From SIG714 sp964638675 (lineage in GTDB: Bacteria; Bacillota; Clostridia; Oscillospirales; CAG-272), in assembly GCA_964638675.1 (NCBI GenBank), contig CAZXAU010000011.1, positions 1-64,000 on the forward strand: a DNA stretch of 64,000 bases, given 5' to 3'. The notes beneath the pieces are model-generated. The model did no database searches. It saw only the letters and a program-made list of their open reading frames with translations, and was not told where the DNA came from. The number at the start of each line of letters is the position of its first letter. The first letter of the stretch is position 1. The translations under genes and the position numbers were made by a program. Of the stretch, positions 16,916 through 25,649 are shown piece after piece.

Positions 16916-17686
16916 TTATTTCTTTTTGTTTTTATTGTAGATATTTGAAAGACCGCAAAGAATGAGGTCACGGTCGACTGTAACCTGACGTTTACACACA
17001 GATGTGACAAGTTCGGCATAGCTTCCGGTTGCTATTGCTGTCACATTGTATCCGAGTGTTTCCTCAATACGGGCAATCATTCCGTCGATCATCGATGCAG
17101 TTCCGAAAACCGCACCTGAACGCATACATTCGTCGGTGTTTGTTCCGATACAGCTTTTCGGGAGGTTCAGCTTTACCTGCGGCAAAAGAGATGTCATACT
17201 TGAAAGAGCCGAAAGTGAAAGACCGATTCCCGGAGCTATAGAAACGCCTGTAAGTGTTGACGTATCGTCAATAACAGTGAATGTTGTTGCAGTTCCCATG
17301 CTGATGACGACAAGCGGAGACTTGTATTTTTCGAGTGCTCCGACTGCCAGAACGGCAAGATCGGGTCCGAGCTGAGCAGGATTTTCGATCCGCATTTTCA
17401 GACCGGTTCTGATTCCTGCACCTACAATTATCGGATTGACCGAAAAAAGTCTGTTTACTGCACTCGTTGCAACATCGGTCAGCGTGGGTACAACTGACGA
17501 TATCACTGCCCCGTCAATGCTTTTTGTATCAATATTATTCAATGACAGAAGCTGACTGAAAAGGATCGCATATTCGTCTGCTGTTTTGTTTATATCCGCT
17601 CCGATGCGGAATCGGGCGAGAATTTTGTCACCCTCTATGCATCCCAGTGATATTCTGCTGTTTCCGATGTTGAGTGCAAATAACAT
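16916..17686 (-). CDS. coaX: Type III pantothenate kinase homologue with altered active site
   Basis: 256 residues over the full length of the CoaX family (ASKHA fold). The family pattern is clear: LNIGNSRI at the N terminus, GPDLAVLAVGALEKY (~107-121), MGTATTF (~130-136), APGIGLSLSAL, SGAVFG and IATGSYAEL near the C terminus. Two catalytic acidic positions are changed. The Asp of the N-terminal DIGNT motif is Asn6, and the Asp of the DxGTATT motif is Ser129; Asp109 is kept. Canonical CoaX phosphorylates pantothenate in the first step of CoA synthesis. This copy may be weak, inactive or have a new role. It overlaps the upstream ECF S gene (TAATG), so the two are translated together. Confidence 0.8.
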   Translation of the reverse strand: MLFALNIGNSRISLGCIEGDKILARFRIGADINKTADEYAILFSQLLSLNNIDTKSIDGAVISSVVPTLTDVATSAVNRLFSVNPIIVGAGIRTGLKMRIENPAQLGPDLAVLAVGALEKYKSPLVVISMGTATTFTVIDDTSTLTGVSIAPGIGLSLSALSSMTSLLPQVKLNLPKSCIGTNTDECMRSGAVFGTASMIDGMIARIEETLGYNVTAIATGSYAELVTSVCKRQVTVDRDLILCGLSNIYNKNKKK

Positions 17687-18276
17687 TACAGGCGGTCTCC
17701 CTTTTTATTTATCAGGTTTATCACAGTGTGGATAGCTGGATTGAGTATGATGTTGGTTCCGAGTTCCAAAAGGAAGTTTATCCCGGCAAGACCGATAAAC
17801 ATATACCCGATGACATTCGCTCCGAAATCGCTTCCTGCCGACCATTCTCTGATGGTGGGCATAAAGAATATAACGCACCCGAGAAGGAAAATTCCTGTGT
17901 TTATGATAGGACAGACGACCGAAGATGCAGCCACCGCAAGTGTCTGATTTTTTTTGCAAAGAAGCTTGTATACAACGCCTGAAATAAGACCTGCAAGCGT
18001 ACCCTTGGCGATGACCGTCACAATAGTGCCGAAAACATCTACAGCGAGAAATGATGCGGCGTCACCCGATATAAGTACGGTAATCGAAAACACGAATCCG
18101 AGCCATGCTCCTGCGGCGTATCCGTAGAGTGAAGCACCGAGAACTATAGGTATCAGTACGAGTGTTATCGAAAATTGACCGAAATGGATAACGCTTCCGA
18201 TGAGCTGAAAGACAATTACAATTGCCGTCAGCATTCCGAGTCCGACTATTGTACGGACATTTAATTTTTTCTTCAT
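17686..18276 (-). CDS. ECF transporter S component, probably for pantothenate or a related vitamin
   Basis: 196 residues with six membrane segments and the fold size of ECF-transporter S components. It binds a vitamin and uses the shared EcfA/A'/T energy module encoded elsewhere. The ligand is inferred only from its translational coupling to the CoaX homologue, so pantothenate (PanT-like) is the first guess. The start has AGGAGG 7 bases upstream. The gene has a perfect consensus promoter and a structured ~100-base leader. Confidence 0.8.
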   Translation of the reverse strand: MKKKLNVRTIVGLGMLTAIVIVFQLIGSVIHFGQFSITLVLIPIVLGASLYGYAAGAWLGFVFSITVLISGDAASFLAVDVFGTIVTVIAKGTLAGLISGVVYKLLCKKNQTLAVAASSVVCPIINTGIFLLGCVIFFMPTIREWSAGSDFGANVIGYMFIGLAGINFLLELGTNIILNPAIHTVINLINKKGDRL

Positions 18277-18328
18277 AAAATTACCTCCTGCTGTTGCTCC
18301 GATCGTGTCGGATGCAGCGCATTTAATA

Positions 18329-18371
18329 CCGTGATATCCGATCTCACCGGAATTAATCGGATTATCGACGG
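18329..18371 (-). promoter_or_regulatory. Long hairpin in the leader of the ECF gene
   Basis: The minus-strand transcript folds into a 14-bp stem (CCGT-GATA-TCCGAT against ATCGGATATCACGG) with two single-base bulges and a 13-base loop. A second hairpin (TCCGA/TCGGA) follows just before the ribosome binding site. No known riboswitch consensus is recognised. Confidence 0.55.
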
Positions 18372-18381
18372 TTCGCAGAGA

Positions 18382-18410
18382 ATTATATCACTGTTTTTGA
18401 AAAATGTCAA
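18382..18410 (-). promoter_or_regulatory. Perfect consensus promoter of the ECF-coaX operon
   Basis: On the minus strand TTGACA (18405-18410), a 17-base spacer and TATAAT (18382-18387). All twelve positions match the housekeeping-sigma consensus. Confidence 0.9.
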
Positions 18411-18543
18411 TACAAATTTTCTCATTATAAATCAGAGCACATGTATATATAAAATTATAACTTTAATACCAAAAAACTATTGCTTTTTTCTTTGGAATAT
18501 GTTAACATGCTTTTGCTGATATACTGTAAACAAGGAGAGGAAT

Positions 18544-20886
18544 ATGAATATTTCTAAACGAATATTGGCTATAATGCTTACTTTAATGATGATTTTTTCA
18601 TTTATCGCATGCTCGGGAGTTACACCCGAAAGTCCTACGGAAATACCGGGGACAACTGCAACAGATACGGAAGGAGTGAACGATATGAATCTTGAACCGG
18701 TAAGCTTTGAAACGGTAGATAAGCACAAAGAGGAGACTGTGGCAGGGGGATATAAAATAGACATGGGTGATATAGTCCAGGTGTATTTTCAGAATCACCC
18801 CGAATGGGTAGAGCTTTACAATAAGAGCTGGGAGCTTCATAAGGATCATATCCAGCGTATTCCGGCCGCTACCAATCCCGAAAGACCCTATTATGTAGAC
18901 GAAGCATTCTCAGGTGATATCTTCCTGTGGGATACAGTATTCATGATGCTGTACGATCGCTACGGCATGAATCAGTTCCCGATATTGACATCAATGGAGA
19001 ATTTTTATTACTGTCAGACAGACAGTGACGGAAAGGATAACGGATATATTCCGAGGGAAATCATAGAAAGCAGCGGTGAGGACTACTGGAAGAGCTACAC
19101 AAGCGAAACAGCCACGAATCCCCCTCTTCTTTCATGGGCAGAATGGGAATGCTATCAGATACACGGTGATGTTTCGAGATTCAGTAAGATAATAGACGGA
19201 AAGACGATATATCAGCGTCTTTGTGAGCACTATGAATTCATTGAAAAAAATAAGAAGCTCTTTATCGACGGACTTTACGGAAAGACAAACGGACTTGGCA
19301 CAGGACTTGACGATTCACCGAATCAGGGGTCGGGACAGACATATAACTCTCTGAGTATACAGCAGGCACAAAATGCCTATTATATTTCACTTATCGCAAA
19401 CGCTATGGGAAATACAAAGGATTCCGAGTATTATAAATCCGAGCATCAGAGAATTGCAAAGCTTATCAACAAAAAGATGTGGGATGAAAAGGAGAGCATG
19501 TATTCCAACCTTATCGGAGGTTCCATTCATACAAATATCTCGACTCCTACATCGCTCTGGGCACTTGTCGGCAGAGTTGCGACAAAAGAAACTGCTGAGA
19601 AAATGGTGAGAAATCAGGCACTCAATTCCAATAAGTTATATAGACCGAACGGACTTGCAACGCTTGCATATGACCACAGTGAATTTGTGGCTGAGGGCGG
19701 ATATTGGAAGGGTGCGATCTGGGCACCGACGTCATATCAGTATATCAAGGGACTGAATGCATACGGGTATGATATTGAAGCATTTGAAGAATCAATTCGA
19801 CTTGTAAACACACTTTCAGCGGTATATGAATCCGGCAAAAAGGGCGGATATGTCAAAAAAGCGACGCTTTTTGAAAACTACTCGGCAGAATACATCAGAA
19901 GCGGTTGGGTGAGACCCGATTTCGAATTGACACGTGATGATTTTGCAGGATGGACTCCCTGTATGTCGATCGGTCTTATGATAGAAAACCTTATAGGTGT
20001 TACTATCGCCGCTCCCGAGAATAAAGTAAATTGGAATGTAAACCTGACTGAGCATCATTCAATCAGTAATCTTTATTATTCATATGAGGGAACAGCCAAC
20101 CGTGTTTCGCTTGCGGCGGCGCAGAGAAGCATTGCGGATGACGACCTTGTTTTTTCTGTCAAGGCTGATCATCCATTTAAGCTTACTGTAACAGCATCGG
20201 GCGTGACAAAGGAATATGATATAGAAGCAGGAATTCACACCTACCGTCATACAAGCAACAATAAAAACAGCGAAAATAAGCCGTCACTGTCTGTATCGTC
20301 GAGTTCATTTGACGTATCGAAAAACTGCTTTGCAAAAGAGGCGCTTGATAATTCGCTCGATTACGTATATTTTACATCAAGTGTCAATGAATCTGTAAAA
20401 GACGGTATTTCATATCAGGCAGGTAAACTCTCAGGAAAGATATTCAATCTGAATACGGTCGGAAGACCTGTCTATTCAAATTCTGATCTCCTTACCGTCA
20501 AGAACAACAGTGCTCTTGTTTCTTTGGGTCTCAACGGTGCAAAGACTCTCGGAAAGTATTATTACACAATGGGTAACGAGGGCTTCATGCTCTGCTCGGA
20601 AGCTTCAAAGGAAATGCGTACCCTTCGTATTGCTGTCAGCGTATCGGGCGGTGCAAAGGGAATAATCAGTGCTTCGCTTTCGGATGCATCGGCAAGTACT
20701 GTGTCGTTAAAGCTTGATGAAGGCGATTATGTTATAGAGATACCCTACTGTGCAGCATCGGAGGGAAGATATCTTCTCGTAAAATGGACTCTCGACAACG
20801 AATCGCTCAGACTTGACAGCTCGAAAATTGAAGACAAATCGATGTCGGTCGGGATTTCGGCAGTGGTACTTGAGGAAACAAAATAA
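18544..20886 (+). CDS. Secreted lipoprotein glycoside hydrolase, (alpha/alpha)6 barrel
   Basis: 780 residues. A lipoprotein signal ends in FIACSG (residues ~20-25). The catalytic region (~95-490) shows DEAFSGDIFLWDTVFM, NGYIPREI, GLGTGLDDSPNQG and GYWKGAIWAPTSYQ, which fits the trehalase/GH63/MGH1-like group of inverting enzymes; the Asp of LDDSP and a Glu are the usual catalytic pair. The C-terminal ~250 residues look like one or two beta domains. It probably cuts glucose- or mannose-containing sugars on the cell surface. The exact substrate is unknown. It has a clear ribosome binding site (AGGAGAGG) and stands alone. Confidence 0.8.
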   Translation: MNISKRILAIMLTLMMIFSFIACSGVTPESPTEIPGTTATDTEGVNDMNLEPVSFETVDKHKEETVAGGYKIDMGDIVQVYFQNHPEWVELYNKSWELHKDHIQRIPAATNPERPYYVDEAFSGDIFLWDTVFMMLYDRYGMNQFPILTSMENFYYCQTDSDGKDNGYIPREIIESSGEDYWKSYTSETATNPPLLSWAEWECYQIHGDVSRFSKIIDGKTIYQRLCEHYEFIEKNKKLFIDGLYGKTNGLGTGLDDSPNQGSGQTYNSLSIQQAQNAYYISLIANAMGNTKDSEYYKSEHQRIAKLINKKMWDEKESMYSNLIGGSIHTNISTPTSLWALVGRVATKETAEKMVRNQALNSNKLYRPNGLATLAYDHSEFVAEGGYWKGAIWAPTSYQYIKGLNAYGYDIEAFEESIRLVNTLSAVYESGKKGGYVKKATLFENYSAEYIRSGWVRPDFELTRDDFAGWTPCMSIGLMIENLIGVTIAAPENKVNWNVNLTEHHSISNLYYSYEGTANRVSLAAAQRSIADDDLVFSVKADHPFKLTVTASGVTKEYDIEAGIHTYRHTSNNKNSENKPSLSVSSSSFDVSKNCFAKEALDNSLDYVYFTSSVNESVKDGISYQAGKLSGKIFNLNTVGRPVYSNSDLLTVKNNSALVSLGLNGAKTLGKYYYTMGNEGFMLCSEASKEMRTLRIAVSVSGGAKGIISASLSDASASTVSLKLDEGDYVIEIPYCAASEGRYLLVKWTLDNESLRLDSSKIEDKSMSVGISAVVLEETK

Positions 20887-20910
20887 TCAAAACATGTGAT
20901 AAAAGAAAAA

Positions 20911-20944
20911 CAGCCGTATCTGTGACGATTCACAGATACGGCTG
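20911..20944 (+). terminator. Terminator between glycoside hydrolase and alr
   Basis: A perfect 15-bp stem (CAGCCGTATCTGTGA with its complement) closed by a CGAT loop. It serves both convergent genes. Confidence 0.85.
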
Positions 20945-20950
20945 AATTTA

Positions 20951-22114
20951 TTATTGGATGTCTATCAGATAGTTTATATACCTGACAGCCTTTTTGTTTT
21001 TAAAATAAGTTCTTGTTACCCGGCGTGAAATCCCGCAGACAAATTCATAATTAAAGCTGCCTGCCGCTTCGGCTATTTCTTCTACTGTGATGACCTGATC
21101 GCCGTCCTTGCCGATAAGCGTGACCTTATTGCCTTTAACAACTCCCGGAATACCGCTGATATCAACCATAAGCTGATCCATGCAGATCCTTCCGACTATC
21201 GGTGCTTTGTGTCCGTTTATCAGTACATAAAATTTGCCTGACAGTCTCCACGGGTAGCCGTCTGCATATCCTACCGGAATAGTTGCGATAACCGTCTCTT
21301 TGGTGGTTACATATGTTCCGCCGTAGCTGATCTCCTCGCCTGCCGGTAGTGTTTTGATATAAGATACATATGATTCCCAACGCAGTGCAGGGGTAAGATC
21401 GGGGATCGAATGAACGACATCGTTGCTCGGATACATGCCGTATGTAATAATGCCGCTTCGCACCATGTCAAAGTTGTCGTCAAAATCGAGTATTCCTGCC
21501 GAATTGCTGATGTGCTTTATCGGGATATCAATTCCTCTTTCCGAAAGCATAGCGATAAAGTCGGTAAATTTCTTTTTTTGTGCATAGGTTCTCGTCAGAT
21601 CGGGGCAGTCGGCTGTAGCAAAATGAGAAAAAATACCCTCAGCCTTTATTCCCGGAAGCTTGCATATTTCTTTGCAAATATCGGCATTTTCTTCCGACAT
21701 CTTGAAGCCTATACGGTTCATACCGGTATCTACAACAAGATGAAAGGGAATTGTTTTATTCAGTTTTAGGGCAACCTTTGAAAGCTCGCTTGCAATGTCG
21801 TATTCGAAAACCGAAATTCTGACATCGTTCATTGCGGCGTCTTCAAACCTTGACACGGGAGTTGCACCCAATATAAGTATCGGATTATTTATGCCTGCAG
21901 CACGGAGCTCAAGTGCTTCGTCTATGCAGGCAACGCCGAAAAATGCGACCTTATCGCTGATCTGCTTTGATATCTCTGTTGCACCGTGACCGTAGGCATC
22001 TGCTTTTACTATTGCCATTATCGGAACACCAGATCTTTCGGAGATCTTTTTCAGATTGTTATCTATTGCGTCAAGGTCTATCTGCAACGTCGTTCTGCAT
22101 TGGCTGAGATTCAT
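20951..22114 (-). CDS. alr: Alanine racemase
   Basis: 387 residues, normal for the family. It converts L-Ala to D-Ala for peptidoglycan, using pyridoxal phosphate. The PLP Lys lies in AIVKADAYGHG (about residues 33-43) near the N terminus of the TIM barrel; DTGMNRIGF (~132) and RICMDQLMVDI (~315) are further family motifs. The catalytic Tyr is in SYGGTY (~270). It ends seven bases beyond the hairpin shared with the hydrolase gene and is probably transcribed alone. Confidence 0.96.
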   Translation of the reverse strand: MNLSQCRTTLQIDLDAIDNNLKKISERSGVPIMAIVKADAYGHGATEISKQISDKVAFFGVACIDEALELRAAGINNPILILGATPVSRFEDAAMNDVRISVFEYDIASELSKVALKLNKTIPFHLVVDTGMNRIGFKMSEENADICKEICKLPGIKAEGIFSHFATADCPDLTRTYAQKKKFTDFIAMLSERGIDIPIKHISNSAGILDFDDNFDMVRSGIITYGMYPSNDVVHSIPDLTPALRWESYVSYIKTLPAGEEISYGGTYVTTKETVIATIPVGYADGYPWRLSGKFYVLINGHKAPIVGRICMDQLMVDISGIPGVVKGNKVTLIGKDGDQVITVEEIAEAAGSFNYEFVCGISRRVTRTYFKNKKAVRYINYLIDIQ

Positions 22115-22234
22115 TTATTATTCCATACCTTTCATAATCTCGGAAAGTGTTTTCCGATCGATCTGCAAACCCTATTGTATCACGTATTGTCGGTTTTGTA
22201 AATAGTATTTTGATAAATTGTTTTATGAGTGCTT

Positions 22235-22630
22235 TCAGTGCCGTTTTTTTCTTCTCCTACGGCCTTTTTTCTGCTTTGATGACAGCATGAATGTTAGCAA
22301 TGAAACCAAAAAGGTGAATGCTACCTTTGCAAGGCAGGGAAGAAGCTGACCGTCACCGCCGTTTATTGATGATGCGATCAGAATAACCGCCAGATATATT
22401 CCGACTGTGATAAGCATTCCTGAAAATGTGTCGTCGGAAAATATTAGTTTCGGTAATAGTCCGCACAGTGCTCCACCGCACAGAAGCGATACAATTCCGA
22501 AGAATGTACGCATTTTTTCGGGGGAAGAATTACCGTAACTCAGAATTGAAAAAGTGAAAATTAACACGAACGCCCCCAAAAGCGACAATAATGCCGAAAT
22601 GAGGACGCCCTTGATCTTTTTTGTGTTCAT
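22235..22630 (-). CDS. TIGR04086-type membrane protein
   Basis: 131 residues from the ATG at 22630, which has GGAG 7 bases upstream; an upstream ATG at 22648 has none. Four membrane helices and a very basic tail (QKKGRRRRKKRH) are seen. The family is found next to yajC in many Clostridia, as here, and its function is unknown. The placement hints at a link to membrane protein export. Confidence 0.78.
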   Translation of the reverse strand: MNTKKIKGVLISALLSLLGAFVLIFTFSILSYGNSSPEKMRTFFGIVSLLCGGALCGLLPKLIFSDDTFSGMLITVGIYLAVILIASSINGGDGQLLPCLAKVAFTFLVSLLTFMLSSKQKKGRRRRKKRH

Positions 22631-22643
22631 CTGATTTCTCCGT

Positions 22644-22699
22644 ATCATATAAATTCACGGAAATCTGCAAAGCAGAAAAATCCGTTGTTGATATATGAT
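22644..22699 (-). other. Long imperfect hairpin between yajC and the TIGR04086 gene
   Basis: ATCATAT/ATATGAT, ACGGA/TCCGT and CTGC/GCAG nest in order around an AAA loop. It fills almost the whole gap between the two genes and could tune expression of the second one. Confidence 0.5.
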
Positions 22700-22713
22700 A
22701 TTCGGAAAGAATG

Positions 22714-23043
22714 TCAATTATTCTCTGTCGATGCTTTAGAATCGATTGATTTGATTGCCCATTTAAGGATTCTGATCTTTGTTTTTTCCTTTGAGGTTTC
22801 AATAACTACCGTGTCTTCTTTGACAAAAACAACTCTTCCGACGATTCCGCCGATAGTTGTGAGCTCATCTCCGATGGAAACAGAGTTTTTCATTTGCTGT
22901 ATCTGCTGTTCCTCTTTTTTCTGCTTTTTCGATGCGAATATCATATAAACCCCGAGCAGACCGAGCGGAACAAGCCAAATGATCATTGACGCCCATCCGC
23001 CATTGCCGGTGGTTGCTGCGGTATCGAGTAATGTATAAATCAT
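22714..23043 (-). CDS. yajC: Preprotein translocase subunit YajC
   Basis: 109 residues from the ATG at 23043 (GGAGG 5 bases upstream). One membrane helix (residues ~17-40) is followed by the basic KKQKKEEQQ stretch and the cytoplasmic YajC domain with GDELTTIGGIVGRV (~57-70), the family signature. YajC associates with SecDF-SecYEG. The secD/F genes are not next to it here. Confidence 0.93.
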   Translation of the reverse strand: MIYTLLDTAATTGNGGWASMIIWLVPLGLLGVYMIFASKKQKKEEQQIQQMKNSVSIGDELTTIGGIVGRVVFVKEDTVVIETSKEKTKIRILKWAIKSIDSKASTENN

Positions 23044-23148
23044 TTTATCCTCCATTGATTTTTATTTCCTGTATATATTAACCTATTATTCTGTAAAAAT
23101 CAATACCTTTTGAAAAAATTTCTCATTTATTTACAATGTGTTTTTTAT

Positions 23149-23775
23149 TCAAATACGGCTTTTCAATGAATACCCGTCAAGATATGAATAATCCTTTTTT
23201 TCATGATTCTTTCTGTATTCTTCACTCAGGATCGAGCTTATCGAAATATCACGGAAAATTCCTTTTACAAACATATACTTCCGCAGTGTTCCTTCATATT
23301 TCATGCCGAGCTTTTCTCCGACACGCTTTGATGCGAGATTTTCCGCCATATATTTTATTTCTATTCTTTCGAGTCCGAGATAGTCAAATCCGACAGACAG
23401 CAGTATCTGCGCGGCTTCCTTGGCAATGCCCAATCCCCAATAGGCCCGTGAAAGCACATACCCGATCTCTCCGATTGAATTTTCACTGTCAATTCTTGTG
23501 AAACCGACAGTTCCTATCATTTTGTTATCGGGCTTATAAATTATTGCCCATTCGCTGTGTCTTCCCTTTAAATAGTCCTTTTGAAGTGATAACAGATATA
23601 TTCCCGTCATCGACAAAGAAGAGTGTTCTTCCCAAAGCAGATATTTTGTGACCTCAGGGTCTTTGGAATATTCATACATATCTGAGGCATCGGAAACAGA
23701 TAATTTTCGCAGATAGATACGCTTGCCGTCAAGCTGCGGCATTTTTTTGAAGAGATTAATTCTACGGGTATACAA
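23149..23775 (-). CDS. GNAT acetyltransferase, RimJ/RimL-like
   Basis: 208 residues starting with TTG at 23775 behind GAGGTG. The GNAT fold is indicated by RIYLRKLSVSDASDMYEYS (~19-37), IGEIGYVLSRAYWGLGIAKEA (acetyl-CoA binding loop, ~105-125) and LERIEIKYMAENLASKRVGEKLG near 135-157. The family acetylates N-terminal amines of proteins or small amines; the target is not known. It is monocistronic. Confidence 0.85.
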   Translation of the reverse strand: MYTRRINLFKKMPQLDGKRIYLRKLSVSDASDMYEYSKDPEVTKYLLWEEHSSLSMTGIYLLSLQKDYLKGRHSEWAIIYKPDNKMIGTVGFTRIDSENSIGEIGYVLSRAYWGLGIAKEAAQILLSVGFDYLGLERIEIKYMAENLASKRVGEKLGMKYEGTLRKYMFVKGIFRDISISSILSEEYRKNHEKKDYSYLDGYSLKSRI

Positions 23776-23844
23776 AATACATCACCTCATTGATATTATA
23801 ATGATTTATATTAAATAAATCAATACTTTTATTACATTTTCGTA

Positions 23845-23873
23845 TTGATTTTTAAGTATTTTTATGATATATT
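23845..23873 (+). promoter_or_regulatory. Promoter upstream of the membrane-protein pair
   Basis: TTGATT (23845-23850), a 17-base spacer and TATATT (23868-23873), about 130 bases before the ATG at 24007. No other feature is evident in 23776-24006. Confidence 0.6.
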
Positions 23874-24006
23874 ATTTACATAGCTTTTCATATGCACTCA
23901 TTATGCTTCTACAGCCGTCTGGGAAAAATAATATAAGGTAAAATTCTTGGAATATTGAGCGGAAAATCAAAGTAAAATATCACAGAATAAATTTGGTGGT
24001 GTTTTA

Positions 24007-24561
24007 ATGTTTGTGATGAAAAATACAAAAAAGACGGTATCGAATGCACTGTTTGCCTTTGTTGCAGTGATTTTCTTCGCTGTCGGGACTTTTATATGTT
24101 CAAAAGCAATTCCTGGTGAAGAAATGGCATCGACATTTTTCGTGTCATTCTCGAAAAGCTTTACTTTCGCTGGATTTGTCGGTGGGTTCCTCTTCAAGCT
24201 TGTACCTCTGATAGTCACGGCACTTTCAGGCTTTGATTTTATAGGCGATCTTTATTCATCTGCCGCACTGGCATTTACTGCTTTGCTCTCGGGTTATTCG
24301 GCAAGCTCGCTTTTTTGCTTCGGAGAATCGGTGAATATATTTGTCTATTCGCTTTATCTCATTCCCGAAGCATTGACTCTGCTTATTCTGATCTCATCTG
24401 CCGTTGGGCAGAGGGCGTTCCGCAATTACTGCTTTGCAAGGAAGGTCAAACCCCAGAGAAGCGACGCTTTTGTTAATTACATTAAGCACAGCCTTTTCAG
24501 AACAGGTCTGATTTTTGCTGTTTATATTGTCAGAACGATTGTTTGTACGGTGATCCTGTGA
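24007..24561 (+). CDS. Unknown polytopic membrane protein
   Basis: 184 residues with about five hydrophobic segments and a basic loop (FARKVKPQRSD) near residue 140. No family was recognised. The size and topology recall small Clostridia integral membrane proteins such as SpoIIM-like ones, but no motif supports that. The ATG has TTTGGTGGTG upstream. A DUF624-like gene follows after 49 bases, so the two may be coexpressed. Confidence 0.6.
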   Translation: MFVMKNTKKTVSNALFAFVAVIFFAVGTFICSKAIPGEEMASTFFVSFSKSFTFAGFVGGFLFKLVPLIVTALSGFDFIGDLYSSAALAFTALLSGYSASSLFCFGESVNIFVYSLYLIPEALTLLILISSAVGQRAFRNYCFARKVKPQRSDAFVNYIKHSLFRTGLIFAVYIVRTIVCTVIL

Positions 24562-24610
24562 TCCGACAATAAAATAAATATCAATATTAATATTGAAAGG
24601 TAATATTTCA

Positions 24611-25573
24611 ATGTCAAAAAAAGAAAAGTTTAATATTTACGATATGTTTTTCAACAAAACGGCATTACGTGATGCCGATTCTATGGCGGACAAGCCGAAA
24701 AATATCAAGAATTTCTTTCCGATGCTCTGGCAAAATTTTTCAAGAATTTTTTATTCCAATATTCTCTTTGTTATAGGAAATTTTCCGATATTCTTTCTCA
24801 TTCTTGCCGCCAGCGGTCTTGTTTCGGAGCGTGGACTTTCTCCGCAATCGACCATGTTCGGCAACTATTTCGGTGCTTTGAACTTTATTGGGAATAACCC
24901 TGTCAGCTCAGCACTGGGAACTGTGCACGGGGTTCAGGTTGAGGTCAATGTTCCGGGCGATACGACAAGACTGTTTATATATCTTGCGCTATTGCTCTTC
25001 CTGACATTCGGATATATAAACGCCGGAATATCGTTGTCCATGCGTGAAATAATGAAGGGCGAGCCTGTGTACTTTTTTGACAATATGAAGAATGCCGTAA
25101 AAAACAATCCTTTTTCTGCACTCATCCTTGGTATTATAGATCTTGCGGTATTGCTTCTTGCAGGATATGATGTAGTTTTCTTCTATATAAATGCAGGCGT
25201 TGGCGGGTTTGTTATGTCAATGTTTTTCGGTATTTCTGTTGTTGTGGCACTGATATATCTGTCAATGAGAATGTATATTTACCCGATGCTTGTTACATTC
25301 AAGCTAAGTATATGGAAGATAATCAAGAATTCGTTGATCTTCGCAATTGTAGGACTTAAAAGGAATATCCCGGCACTTATGATGATCGCACTGAGCATCG
25401 GTGTCAATTATTTTGTGCTGAATTTGTATATGCCTATAGGTATTATTCTGCCATTCATTCTGACAATAGGAATTATCGAATTTACTATGACCTATACTGC
25501 ATGGCCGAAAATAAAAGAAATTATGATAGATCCGTACTACAATGAAGACGGAAGCGAGAAAAAAGAGTCATGA
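24611..25573 (+). CDS. YesL-like (DUF624) membrane protein
   Basis: 320 residues from the ATG at 24611 (GAAAGG 10 bases upstream). A cytoplasmic N-terminal segment with NFFPMLWQNFSRIFYSN (~30-46) is followed by about six membrane helices. The helix pairs and the segment around GIIDLAVLLLAGYD resemble the YesL/DUF624 family, whose members are often near carbohydrate ABC transporters. No transporter gene is adjacent, so the role stays open. Confidence 0.65.
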   Translation: MSKKEKFNIYDMFFNKTALRDADSMADKPKNIKNFFPMLWQNFSRIFYSNILFVIGNFPIFFLILAASGLVSERGLSPQSTMFGNYFGALNFIGNNPVSSALGTVHGVQVEVNVPGDTTRLFIYLALLLFLTFGYINAGISLSMREIMKGEPVYFFDNMKNAVKNNPFSALILGIIDLAVLLLAGYDVVFFYINAGVGGFVMSMFFGISVVVALIYLSMRMYIYPMLVTFKLSIWKIIKNSLIFAIVGLKRNIPALMMIALSIGVNYFVLNLYMPIGIILPFILTIGIIEFTMTYTAWPKIKEIMIDPYYNEDGSEKKES

Positions 25574-25649
25574 AAATGCATGCTAAAGCAATAAAAAAAT
25601 CATTGTGAGCATATTGCCGATAAGACAGTAATTAAAAAGGGGTATAAAG

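Noticed and set aside
18329..18410. TPP, FMN or other known riboswitch in the ECF leader
   Set aside because: The conserved cores of these classes were not found; the leader is reported only as unassigned structure.
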